A stretch of 64,000 nt of DNA from NCBI RefSeq assembly GCF_013044515.1, contig NZ_JABEPR010000003.1, positions 186,001-250,000 of the forward strand, read 5' to 3'. This document shows, in pieces, positions 17,516 to 25,689 of this stretch (positions are counted from its first letter, which is position 1; every line of letters begins with the position of its first letter). This DNA is from Sphingomonas sp. ID1715. GTDB lineage: Bacteria > Pseudomonadota > Alphaproteobacteria > Sphingomonadales > Sphingomonadaceae. The position numbers were made by a program, and so were the translations under genes. Below the pieces are notes generated by a model. The model was not told where the DNA came from and ran no database searches. It saw only the letters and a list, made by a program, of their open reading frames with translations.

Positions 17516-18295
17516 TCAGTTCCGGGACGACTCGAGGAGCGGCAGCGCCTCTGCCAACAATGCAACGTTGGCCGCCGCCACAACCTGGCCGCTCCCCCCG
17601 AGGCCGAGCGGCGCGCCGGACCAGTCGGTCATCACGCCACCGGCACCCTCGACCACCGGCACCAGCGCGGCATAGTCGTAAAGCTTGAGCCCCTCCTCGA
17701 TCACGAGATCGACTTGGCCGGACGCGAGCAACGCGTAATTATAGCAGTCGCCGCCGAGCAGCGTGTCGCCGGTCTTTTGCTGCAAAGTCTCGAACGCCGG
17801 GCAGAACCACGGGGCCGTAGTCGCGAAGATGGCCTGGTTCAGGGGTCGGTCCCGGCGAGACCGGACCGGAGCTCCGTTGAGCAGTGTCGATCGGCCGACA
17901 GCGCCGATCCAGCGCTCGCCCGAGATTGGCTGATCGATCACCCCCAATATGGGCCGTCCCTGCTCCAGCAAGGCGATCAGGGTTCCGAAGATCGGTCGGC
18001 CGGCGATGAAGGAGCGCGTGCCGTCGATCGGATCGAGCACCCAGACCCGCTCGGCATCGGCGCGCTCCTCGCCATATTCCTCCCCAATGATGCCGTCCTG
18101 CGGGCGCTCCCGCTCCAACAAGGCGCGGATGGCCGCTTCCGCCTCGCGGTCGGCTTGGGTGACCGGCGAAGCATCGCTCTTCACCTGCTGATCGAAGGCC
18201 GCCCGGAAATAGGGGCGGATCGCGCGTCCGCTCGCATCAGCCAGCGCCTGCGCAAGCGCGATGTCTGCTTCGAGCCGGGCCGCCTGCGCCGCCAC
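17516..18295 (-). CDS. hisN: Inositol monophosphatase family protein, probable histidinol-phosphatase
   Basis: 259 residues. GEEYGEER, WVLDPIDGTRSFIAGRP and the C-terminal YDYAALVPVVEGAGGVMTDWSG are the metal-binding motifs of the IMPase superfamily. The GTRSFIAGRPIFGTLIAL segment is characteristic of the HisN-type histidinol phosphatases of Actinobacteria and Alphaproteobacteria, step eight of histidine synthesis; an inositol-phosphate or PAP phosphatase role cannot be excluded. The GTG start overlaps the TAG stop of the lipoprotein gene upstream, so the two are coupled. Confidence 0.8.
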   Translation of the reverse strand: MAAQAARLEADIALAQALADASGRAIRPYFRAAFDQQVKSDASPVTQADREAEAAIRALLERERPQDGIIGEEYGEERADAERVWVLDPIDGTRSFIAGRPIFGTLIALLEQGRPILGVIDQPISGERWIGAVGRSTLLNGAPVRSRRDRPLNQAIFATTAPWFCPAFETLQQKTGDTLLGGDCYNYALLASGQVDLVIEEGLKLYDYAALVPVVEGAGGVMTDWSGAPLGLGGSGQVVAAANVALLAEALPLLESSRN

Positions 18296-18942
18296 TAGCG
18301 CGTGGCGTTATATTGCAGCTGATCGGGCGTGAGCTGGAAACCGACAAGCAGTTCGAAGCTGGCCCGCGCGACCGCCGCGCGGACAGCGGGCTCGCTCATC
18401 GGGTCGATCGCCGCATCCTCTTCGCCCGCCTTGCGCTTGCGGGTGATCTGCTTGCGGACGTCCTCGGGCAGCGTCGCGGCGGAGCGAGCGATCACGCTCG
18501 ACCCCTGCGCGGTGGCGGTTGCGCGGTCCTGCCCGGCGGCAAAGCTGATCGCGACACGGCTGATCCGCTTGGCGACAACCACGTTCCCACCGCGCACGAC
18601 CGTCACGAAATAAGGAAGCACGACTTCACGCGGTGCGGCGGTGTCGCGGCGGCGGGCCTGGACGTCGAAGCTGGTGGTCGCGACCACCTCGGCACCCGTC
18701 TCGTCGCAGGTGGTGCGCAGGTTGGTGATGACGGCGGTGACGTCGATCGCGCGCGCGTCGCGGCTCTGCGGCGGGTCGAACAGCGTAATGTCGCCGGTGG
18801 AGGCAGGCACGCCGACGGCGGGGCAGGCCGAACGCGCGGCGCGAATGCCGCCGGTCGGATCGAGCTCGCCCTCCCGGCTGGCGCAGGCGCCCAGCGCCAG
18901 CATGAGGACGACGGCTGACAGGGTGCGAAGCGACAAAGACAT
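18295..18942 (-). CDS. Hypothetical lipoprotein
   Basis: 215 residues from the ATG at 18942, which gives MSLSLRTLSAVVLMLALGAC with an LGAC lipobox; an upstream start at 19002 would spoil the signal. After the Cys the protein has a beta-rich domain (DVTAVITNLRTTCDETGAEVVATTSFDVQARR) and an alpha-helical, charged C-terminal part. Cys at two places (about 38 and 71) could pair. I recognise no named domain. It is followed directly by the HisN-like gene and is divergent from ispH. Confidence 0.7.
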   Translation of the reverse strand: MSLSLRTLSAVVLMLALGACASREGELDPTGGIRAARSACPAVGVPASTGDITLFDPPQSRDARAIDVTAVITNLRTTCDETGAEVVATTSFDVQARRRDTAAPREVVLPYFVTVVRGGNVVVAKRISRVAISFAAGQDRATATAQGSSVIARSAATLPEDVRKQITRKRKAGEEDAAIDPMSEPAVRAAVARASFELLVGFQLTPDQLQYNATR

Positions 18943-19022
18943 GTCCTTGAGTGGCCGGGGATCATGAAAACCATAGGAAGGCGCTTTGATGCAGGCAAGC
19001 AATCGCTTATCTGAGCCCAGGC

Positions 19023-19970
19023 ATGGCCTCCCTTCCCCCTCTGAAGCTGCTGATCGCGGCGCCGCGCGGCTTCTGCGCCGGCGTCGATCGCGCCATCCGT
19101 ATCGTCGAGCTCGCGATCGAGCGGTTCGGCGCGCCCGTCTATGTGCGGCACGAGATCGTGCACAATCGCTTCGTGGTGGACGCGTTGCGGGCCAGGGGTG
19201 CGATCTTCGTCGACGAGCTCGATGAAGTGCCCGACTCAGCGCCGGTGATCTTTTCCGCTCACGGCGTGCCCAAGGCTGTGCCTGCTGCGGCCGAAGCGCG
19301 CGGCCTGCAATATCTCGACGCGACCTGCCCGCTCGTCTCCAAGGTCCACAGCCAGGCGGAGAATCTGGTGGCGGCCGGGCGGCACATCCTGTTCGTCGGC
19401 CATCGCGACCACCCGGAAGTGATCGGCACGTTCGGCCAGGTTCCCGAAGGGCGCATGACCCTGGTCGAGACGGTCGAGGATGTGGCGTCCCTCCAGCCCG
19501 CCGACCCTGACAATCTCGCCTTTCTGACCCAGACCACCTTATCCGTCGACGACACCGCCGAGATCATCGCCGCATTGAAGCAGCGTTTTCCGGCGATTAC
19601 TGGGCCGCGCGGCGAGGACATTTGCTACGCCACCTCCAACCGCCAGGCGGCAGTAAAGGCGATCGCGCCCTTGTGCGACGCCATGCTGGTGATCGGCGCG
19701 CCGAACAGCTCCAACTCGCTGCGCCTGGTCGAAGCGGCCGAACGAGCCGGTGCGCGCGCGAGACTGGTGCAGCGCGGCTATGACGTGGATTTCGGCTGGT
19801 TGGAGGGCGTCCGGACGCTCGGCCTCACCGCCGGCGCTTCGGCCCCCGAGCTGCTGGTCCGCGAAGTCGTCGCCCGCTTGGCGGAACGCTACGCGATCGC
19901 AGAAGAACAGGTCGAGACGGCGCGGGAAAATATGATCTTCAAGCTTCCGCGCGCCCTGCAGGCCGCATGA
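19023..19970 (+). CDS. ispH: 4-hydroxy-3-methylbut-2-enyl diphosphate reductase
   Basis: 315 residues, the normal length. IspH carries out the last step of the non-mevalonate isoprenoid pathway with a 4Fe-4S cluster. The three cluster cysteines are visible in [11 protein letters not shown] (Cys18), [11 protein letters not shown] (about residue 101) and [11 protein letters not shown] (about residue 202). Substrate-binding histidines lie in [10 protein letters not shown] and FSAHGVP. The last 32 bases overlap the 3' end of the convergent histidine kinase gene. Confidence 0.97.
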   Translation: MASLPPLKLLIAAPRGFCAGVDRAIRIVELAIERFGAPVYVRHEIVHNRFVVDALRARGAIFVDELDEVPDSAPVIFSAHGVPKAVPAAAEARGLQYLDATCPLVSKVHSQAENLVAAGRHILFVGHRDHPEVIGTFGQVPEGRMTLVETVEDVASLQPADPDNLAFLTQTTLSVDDTAEIIAALKQRFPAITGPRGEDICYATSNRQAAVKAIAPLCDAMLVIGAPNSSNSLRLVEAAERAGARARLVQRGYDVDFGWLEGVRTLGLTAGASAPELLVREVVARLAERYAIAEEQVETARENMIFKLPRALQAA

Positions 19971-21870
19971 CACTGTCAAGCGTTCGGGCGAGCGCTTCGA
20001 CCAACGCGTCCCGGCTATAGGGCTTGCGCACCAGCTCGAAGTCGCGCGCATGGCCCTTCAGCACATCTTCGCTATAGCCGGTGGCAAGCAGCACGGGCAG
20101 GCCGGGCCGCTGCGCGCGCAGCCGCCGCGCGAACTCGATCCCGCTCATGCCTGGCATGACGACGTCGCTGAAGACGAGGTCGAGCGGGCCCCTGTCCAGC
20201 AGGGGCATGGCCTCCTCTGCCGAAAGGGCCGCTCGAACATTGAAGCCAAGATCTTCAAGCAATTGCTGGGCAAAGTTGCTGACCTGCTCATTGTCTTCGA
20301 CCAGCAGAATGGAGAGGCCGCGCGGCAGGTGGGGCAGCTCGCGATCGGCTGCCTCGGACGAGAGCGGCCGATGCGTGCGAGGCAGGACGAGCCGGATGGT
20401 CGTACCCCTACCTTCCTGGGAGTCGATCTCCGCGCGACCGCCGGTCTGTGCCGCGAAGCCGTGAATCTGCGACAGACCAAGCCCAGTGCCCTTGCCGGTC
20501 GGTTTGGTCGTGAAAAACGGCTCAAAGGCGCGGTCGATCACGTCCGACGGCATGCCCCAGCCCGTGTCCGACACGGCGACGCAGACGAAATCCTCGCCCA
20601 CACCGCCGGGGCGGTTGGCCGTCGACAATGTGATCGTGCCGCCGTCCGGCATTGCATCACGCGCATTGATCGCAGCGTTCAGCAGCGCAGTCTCAAGCTG
20701 GGTCGGATCGGCCTCGACCAGCCACAGGCCGGGCTGCAGATCGAGCCGGATCTCGATCGTCGAACCAAGCGTGCGGGCGATCACGTCGGCGAACGCGTCA
20801 AGCCGGACGTTCAGGTCGAGAACTTCGGGCTGCAGCGCCTGGCGCCGGCTGAAAGCAAGGAGATGGTTGGTAAGCGTTGCGGCGCGGTCGGCGGTCGAGA
20901 TGATCGCATCGACATAGCGGGTCCGGCGATCCTCGGTCAGCCCGCAGCGGCCGAGCAACTCGGCCGAGCCGCGGATCACGGTGATCAGATTGTTGAAGTC
21001 ATGGGCGATGCCGCCGGTCAGCTCGCCGAGCGCCTGCAGCTTTTGCGATTGCGCGAGCGCCGCGCGCGTGACCTCCAGTTCCTCCTCCGCGCGCTTGCGG
21101 TCGGTGACGTCGCGCGTGATCTTGCCGAAGCCGATATGGCGGCCTTCATCGTCAAAGATCGGATCGATGACGACGCTGGCCCAGAACAGCGTGCCATCGA
21201 CGCGCCGTCGCCACGCCTCCGTCTCGTATTTCCCTTCACTGAGCGCGGTGGCGAGCGCCAATTGCGGGATGCCGGCCTCGCGATCCTCATCGGTGTAGAA
21301 GATCGAGAAATGGCGGCCGACGATCTGCTCGGCCGTATAGCCCTTGATCACCTCGGCGCCGGAGTTCCAGTTGGTGATGGTGCCGTTGGTGTCCAGCATG
21401 TAGATCGCATAGTCGCGCACGCCCTGGACCAGCATGCGAAAGCGCTGTTCGCTTTCGTGCAGCGCCCGCTCGGCTTCCTTGCGCTCCGTGATGTCGCGCG
21501 TGATCTTGGCAAATCCGATCACTTCTCCATCGGGGGAGCGCACCGGATCGAGGACGACATGCGCCCAGAAACGCTGGCCGTCCTTTCGAACCCGCCAGCC
21601 CTCGGCTTCGAACCGGCCTTCGGTCGCGGCGATCTCCAGCGCCCGCCAGGGGAGCCGAGATTCCAGATCTTCCGGCGTGAAGAAGCGGGAGAAATGCTCG
21701 CCGATAATCTCGTCGGCGTCATAGCCCTTGAAGCGGCGCGCGCCAGGGTTCCAGGTCGCGACGTTCCCTTGGCGATCCAGCATGTAGATCGCATAATCGG
21801 TGACGGCGTTGACGAGCAGCTGAAAGCGATCGTTCGGAGAAACGGGGAAGACGCCGTTAGTCTCGGCCAT
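19939..21870 (-). CDS. Hybrid sensor histidine kinase (PAS-PAS-HisKA-HATPase-REC)
   Basis: 643 residues, no membrane helix, so a cytoplasmic sensor. Two tandem PAS domains (about residues 12-130 and 140-255) share DYAIYMLD, the WN-GA motif, FW(A)-V-DP and GF(A/G)KITRD(I/V)T, and look like a recent duplication. Then [21 protein letters not shown] holds the phosphoacceptor His, [12 protein letters not shown] is the G box, and the C-terminal receiver starts [11 protein letters not shown] with the Asp in [11 protein letters not shown]. The ligand is unknown; no Cys of LOV type is present. No separate response regulator is adjacent. Confidence 0.9.
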   Translation of the reverse strand: MAETNGVFPVSPNDRFQLLVNAVTDYAIYMLDRQGNVATWNPGARRFKGYDADEIIGEHFSRFFTPEDLESRLPWRALEIAATEGRFEAEGWRVRKDGQRFWAHVVLDPVRSPDGEVIGFAKITRDITERKEAERALHESEQRFRMLVQGVRDYAIYMLDTNGTITNWNSGAEVIKGYTAEQIVGRHFSIFYTDEDREAGIPQLALATALSEGKYETEAWRRRVDGTLFWASVVIDPIFDDEGRHIGFGKITRDVTDRKRAEEELEVTRAALAQSQKLQALGELTGGIAHDFNNLITVIRGSAELLGRCGLTEDRRTRYVDAIISTADRAATLTNHLLAFSRRQALQPEVLDLNVRLDAFADVIARTLGSTIEIRLDLQPGLWLVEADPTQLETALLNAAINARDAMPDGGTITLSTANRPGGVGEDFVCVAVSDTGWGMPSDVIDRAFEPFFTTKPTGKGTGLGLSQIHGFAAQTGGRAEIDSQEGRGTTIRLVLPRTHRPLSSEAADRELPHLPRGLSILLVEDNEQVSNFAQQLLEDLGFNVRAALSAEEAMPLLDRGPLDLVFSDVVMPGMSGIEFARRLRAQRPGLPVLLATGYSEDVLKGHARDFELVRKPYSRDALVEALARTLDSVMRPAGRAEA

Positions 21871-21961
21871 GAATGGTCCTGCAGTGCCGAACGCGTCCGG
21901 CCGGAGTTGGGCCCCCGCCCGAACACGTTCCTATTGTCATCGCACCTGAAATCAAGCGGGT

Positions 21962-23260
21962 TCAGCTGGCCCGCTTCACCACACCCTTATGCGCGCCGAC
22001 ACCGCCGCTCCGCCGCCGGAACGGCCGTTTGGGGCGGTCGCCGGCCGGGCGAGCGCGCTGTTCGTCGTGACGGCGCTGCGCGGTGGGCTTCGCCTGGCTG
22101 GGCTTCGGCAACGAAGCCTTGAGCTGCTCGAAGCCGTCCGGCAGCGGCACCGGCTGCAGCTGCACGCGGGTCAGTCGCTCGATCTGCTTCAAATAGGCGC
22201 GCTCTTCCCCATCGACGAAGCTGATCGCGATGCCGTCACGCCCGGCGCGCGCGGTGCGGCCGATGCGATGGACATATTGTTCCGCCACGTTCGGCAGTTC
22301 GAAGTTAAAGACGTGACTGACGCCCGACACGTCGATGCCGCGCGCGGCGATATCGGTCGCGACCAGGATCTTGATCTCTCCCGAGCGGAACGCCTGCAGC
22401 GCCTGGGTGCGCTGCGGCTGGCTCTTGTTGCCGTGGATCGCCGCGCAGCCGATACCCGCCGCCTGCAGGTTGCGCACCACCTTGTCCGCGCCGTGCTTGG
22501 TGCGGGTGAAGACGAGCGCGCGATCGATCGGCTCGGCCTTAAGCGTCAGCGTGAGCAGCGCCGTCTTTTCCGCCTGATTGACGAAAGTGACGAACTGTTC
22601 GATCCGCTCGGCGGTCGAGGCAACCGGAGTCACTGCAACCTTGACCGGATCGGTCAGGAAGCGGTCGCCCAGCTCCGCGATCGTCTTCGGCATGGTGGCC
22701 GAGAAGAACAGGCTCTGGCGCTTGGCCGGCAGCAATTTGTCGATCCGCTTCAGCGCATGGATGAAGCCGAGGTCGAGCATCTGGTCGGCTTCGTCGAGTA
22801 CGAAGATCTCCACGTCGCGCAGGGTGAGCGCGCGCTGGTCGATCAGGTCGAGCAGACGACCGGGCGTGGCGACGAGCACGTCGACGCCGGCCTTCAACTT
22901 GTTGATCTGGCGCCCGATCGGCACGCCGCCGAAAACGGTTTCCACCGACACACGCATGAAGCGCGCATAGTCGCGGAAGCTGTCGGCGATCTGCGCCGCC
23001 AGCTCGCGCGTCGGTGAAAGGACGAGCATCCGGCAGCCCTGGAGGGGCCGCGGCTTGGGATGACGAGCGAAATAGTCGAGGCTGGGCAGCGCGAACGCCG
23101 CCGTCTTGCCGGTGCCGGTCTGGGCGATGCCGCACAGATCATTGCCTTGGAGGAGCGGCGGGATGGCCTGGGCCTGGATCGGCGTCGGCACGGAATAGCC
23201 CTTGGCGGCAAGCGCCTTGGTCAGCGGCTCGACAAGGCCGAGGTCGGTGAATTTGGTCAT
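21962..23260 (-). CDS. DEAD-box RNA helicase (RhlE-like)
   Basis: 432 residues from the ATG at 23260 (MTKFTDLGLVEPL), where the Q motif begins normally; an open frame further upstream is rejected. Motifs: QAQAIPPLL (Q motif), AQTGTGKTAAF (I), PTRELAAQI (Ia), VLDEADQML (II, DEAD), FFSATMP (III), VFTRTKHGADK (IV), ATDIAARGIDV (V) and HRIGRTARAG (VI). The C-terminus is basic (KRPFRRRSGGVGAHKG) and may bind RNA. The 221-base gap upstream contains a GC hairpin near 23310-23340 and may be a long leader. A role in ribosome assembly or mRNA decay is expected from the family. Confidence 0.93.
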   Translation of the reverse strand: MTKFTDLGLVEPLTKALAAKGYSVPTPIQAQAIPPLLQGNDLCGIAQTGTGKTAAFALPSLDYFARHPKPRPLQGCRMLVLSPTRELAAQIADSFRDYARFMRVSVETVFGGVPIGRQINKLKAGVDVLVATPGRLLDLIDQRALTLRDVEIFVLDEADQMLDLGFIHALKRIDKLLPAKRQSLFFSATMPKTIAELGDRFLTDPVKVAVTPVASTAERIEQFVTFVNQAEKTALLTLTLKAEPIDRALVFTRTKHGADKVVRNLQAAGIGCAAIHGNKSQPQRTQALQAFRSGEIKILVATDIAARGIDVSGVSHVFNFELPNVAEQYVHRIGRTARAGRDGIAISFVDGEERAYLKQIERLTRVQLQPVPLPDGFEQLKASLPKPSQAKPTAQRRHDEQRARPAGDRPKRPFRRRSGGVGAHKGVVKRAS

Positions 23261-23481
23261 GAAATACTCGCAATATGCGCATGGCGGCGCGCAAGCATGC
23301 GCGGCCGCAAGACGCGGGGTTGGTCTGACAACCCGCGTGAAAAGGGAAGCCTGTTGCAGGGAGCGCTCAAGCAGTTTCGGCCGGGCTCTCACTCGAGCTG
23401 TTCACGCTGCCGAACCATCGGGGACTTGCCCCGTGCGCATCGGCTATATGGGGGAAAGCCGTTAATAAAGCAAGACAAGCG

Positions 23482-24291
23482 CTATAGCCGATCCATGCTG
23501 AGCCATTTCCGGTCACCCGCCCAAGCCTTTTGGACCCGCGCCTCGGCGTCGGCTGCCGCCTGCGTAGCGCCCAGCGCACGGTCGGCCTGCGCGCGTCCCC
23601 AGAGCGCCCACAGATTGTCCGGGCGACGTGCCAGCGCTCGCACAAAGGCCGCACGCGCCTCCCGCGGCTCCCCGGCCTTAAGCAGGGCGGCACCCAGTGC
23701 CGCGTCGAGCGGCTGGTGCCAGAGCGGGTCGGCAGCCGGTGCCTGGCGCTCGATCTCGGCTGCGCGTTGGAAGCGCTGGGCGGCACCGCGATAGTTCTTC
23801 TGCGCAAACTCCAGCCGGCCCACGGCGACATGCTGGACGATGCGCAGCTGCGGGATGGCGGCGTCGAGCTTGTCGCGTAACGCTTCGAGCCGCATCAGAT
23901 GCAATTCCTCCTCGCCTTCGTCGGTGCGGCCGGCGCGCGCCATCGCTTCGATCCGCAATCCGCGCCAGATCTGATGCAGCAGCAGCTGGTCGGAGGTCGG
24001 CTCCGGCAGCGCGAGGAAGGCAGCGGGCGACAGGAACTGGGAGCGTACCTGCCATACGGCGAGCATCAGGCCTTGCACATAGGCCGGGCCACGCGCCGCC
24101 GATGCGCGGGCCAGCACCTCGATCCGCTCGGCAGCGGCGAGCGCGCCCGCGGCGTCGCCCCGCGCTTCGGCCGAAAGCGCGGCGCGCTGCTCGTCCACCA
24201 GGACCGCTTCGAGGCGCTTCGAGCCGGCATCGGGCTGAGCGGTGCCGGCGGACGAGATCAGCAATGTGGCCGCGATGATCAGGATGCGCAC
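23482..24291 (-). CDS. Exported tetratricopeptide-repeat protein
   Basis: 269 residues. A signal peptide (MRILIIAATLLISSAGTAQ) is followed by helical repeats rich in Ala, Arg and Leu. The clearest TPR-type units are in the C-terminal half (VAVGRLEFAQKNYRGAAQRFQRAAEIE and LGAALLKAGEPREARAAFVRALARRPDNLWALWGRAQADRALG in two adjoining units). Such proteins act as periplasmic scaffolds; no partner is evident from the neighbours. It is divergent from the M20 peptidase gene. Confidence 0.75.
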   Translation of the reverse strand: MRILIIAATLLISSAGTAQPDAGSKRLEAVLVDEQRAALSAEARGDAAGALAAAERIEVLARASAARGPAYVQGLMLAVWQVRSQFLSPAAFLALPEPTSDQLLLHQIWRGLRIEAMARAGRTDEGEEELHLMRLEALRDKLDAAIPQLRIVQHVAVGRLEFAQKNYRGAAQRFQRAAEIERQAPAADPLWHQPLDAALGAALLKAGEPREARAAFVRALARRPDNLWALWGRAQADRALGATQAAADAEARVQKAWAGDRKWLSMDRL

Positions 24292-24393
24292 GACGTTCCC
24301 CCTTGTTTCGCAAACACGTAAGTCTGCCGGCAGGGCTTGTCGACATGCGGGCGCTCCTGCAAACCGCGCCGGAACCTGCTTCGGGAGCCTGAC

Positions 24394-25689
24394 TTGAAAA
24401 CGCTGATCGCGACCCTGTCCCTCGCCGTTTCCGCACCCGCCTTGGCCGCCCTCTCACCGGCGGAGCAGAAGATGGCGACCACCGTCGACGCGGAATATGA
24501 GCGGTCGGTGTCGCTGCTGGAGAAGCTGGTCAACCAGAACTCCGGATCGCTCAACATCGAAGGCGTGACGAAAGTCGGCGAGATGATGCGCGCGGAGCTG
24601 GCGCCGCTCGGCTTCGAGGTGAAATGGGTACCGATGGCGGAGGCAAAGCGGGCCGGGCACATCGTCGCCACGCACAAGGGCAAGAGCGGCGGAAAGCGGC
24701 TGCTGCTGATCGGTCACCTAGACACGGTGTTCGAGAAGGATTCGCCCTTCCAGACCTTCGTTCGCAAGGGCGAGCGGGCAGAAGGCCCGGGCACGGGCGA
24801 CGACAAGGGCGGCATGGTGGTGATGGTCGCCGCCTTGCGCGCCATGCAGGCGGCCGGCACGCTCAAGGATGCCAATATCGAGATCGTGCTCACCGGCGAC
24901 GAGGAGGATTCGGGCGATCCGATCGAGATTTCGCGCCGGGATCTGATCGCGGCCGGCAAACGCGCCGACGCCGCGCTCGACTTCGAAGGGCTGGTGGTGA
25001 TCGATGGCCATGACTGGGGCTCGATCGCGCGCCGCAGCTCGACCAGCTGGACATTGAAGGTGACGGCGAAAAGCGGCCATTCGAGCGGCATCTTCACGCC
25101 GGCCGCCGGCGAAGGCGCGATCTACGCGGCCAGCCGCATCCTTGCCGCCTTTCGCGACGAGCTGCGCGAACCGAACCTGACCTATAATGTCGGGCTGATT
25201 GCCGGCGGCACCCAGGCCGAACTCGACGCGGGGCAGATCCGCGCCACAGCTGCGGGCAAGTCGAACATCATCCCGGCCACGACCCTCGCGCGCGGCGATA
25301 TGCGGACGCTGTCCGACGAGCAGACCGCGCGCGTGCAGGCGAAGATGAAGGCGATCGTCGCGCGCGAGTTTCCTGGCGCGAACGCCGAAATCAGCTTCGA
25401 TCCCGGCTATCCCGCGATGGCACCCACCGACGGAAATCGCGCGCTGCTGAAGCGGCTGAACGCGGTGAATGCCGATCTAGGGCTGAAACCGATGCCCGAA
25501 CTCGATCCGCTGAAGCGGGGAGCCGGCGACATCGCCTTTGTCGCGAAGGATGTCGACGGGCTCGTCGGACTGGGCCCCGACAGCGAGGGCGATCATGCGC
25601 CGGGCGAGACGGTCAATCTCGACAGCATCCGCCGCCAGGCGAAGCGCGCCGCGATCCTGATGACCCGGTTGAGCCGCGAGAATCGCTAG
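24394..25689 (+). CDS. M20/M28-type zinc carboxypeptidase (glutamate carboxypeptidase-like), exported
   Basis: 431 residues. The TTG at 24394 has GGGAG six bases upstream and gives MKTLIATLSLAVSAPALA, a Sec signal. The metal ligands of the M20 family are visible: His and Asp in IGHLDTVF, Asp in GTGDDKGG, the Glu pair in TGDEEDSGD, Asp in LDFEG and the last His in GDHAPGETV. A dimerisation domain (SGHSSGIFTPAAGEGA region) lies between. The closest known group is the CPG2-like periplasmic carboxypeptidases that release C-terminal Glu; the substrate here is not known. Its end overlaps glnD by 4 bases. Confidence 0.9.
   Translation: MKTLIATLSLAVSAPALAALSPAEQKMATTVDAEYERSVSLLEKLVNQNSGSLNIEGVTKVGEMMRAELAPLGFEVKWVPMAEAKRAGHIVATHKGKSGGKRLLLIGHLDTVFEKDSPFQTFVRKGERAEGPGTGDDKGGMVVMVAALRAMQAAGTLKDANIEIVLTGDEEDSGDPIEISRRDLIAAGKRADAALDFEGLVVIDGHDWGSIARRSSTSWTLKVTAKSGHSSGIFTPAAGEGAIYAASRILAAFRDELREPNLTYNVGLIAGGTQAELDAGQIRATAAGKSNIIPATTLARGDMRTLSDEQTARVQAKMKAIVAREFPGANAEISFDPGYPAMAPTDGNRALLKRLNAVNADLGLKPMPELDPLKRGAGDIAFVAKDVDGLVGLGPDSEGDHAPGETVNLDSIRRQAKRAAILMTRLSRENR

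Noticed and set aside
20050-22122. Very long open frame (690 codons) antisense to the histidine kinase, and similar antisense frames at 1103-2833 and 25836-27095.
   Set aside because: High GC leaves few stop codons in the opposite strand. The translations are rich in Arg, Asp, Gln, His and Gly without domains, and the true genes on the other strand have clear motifs.
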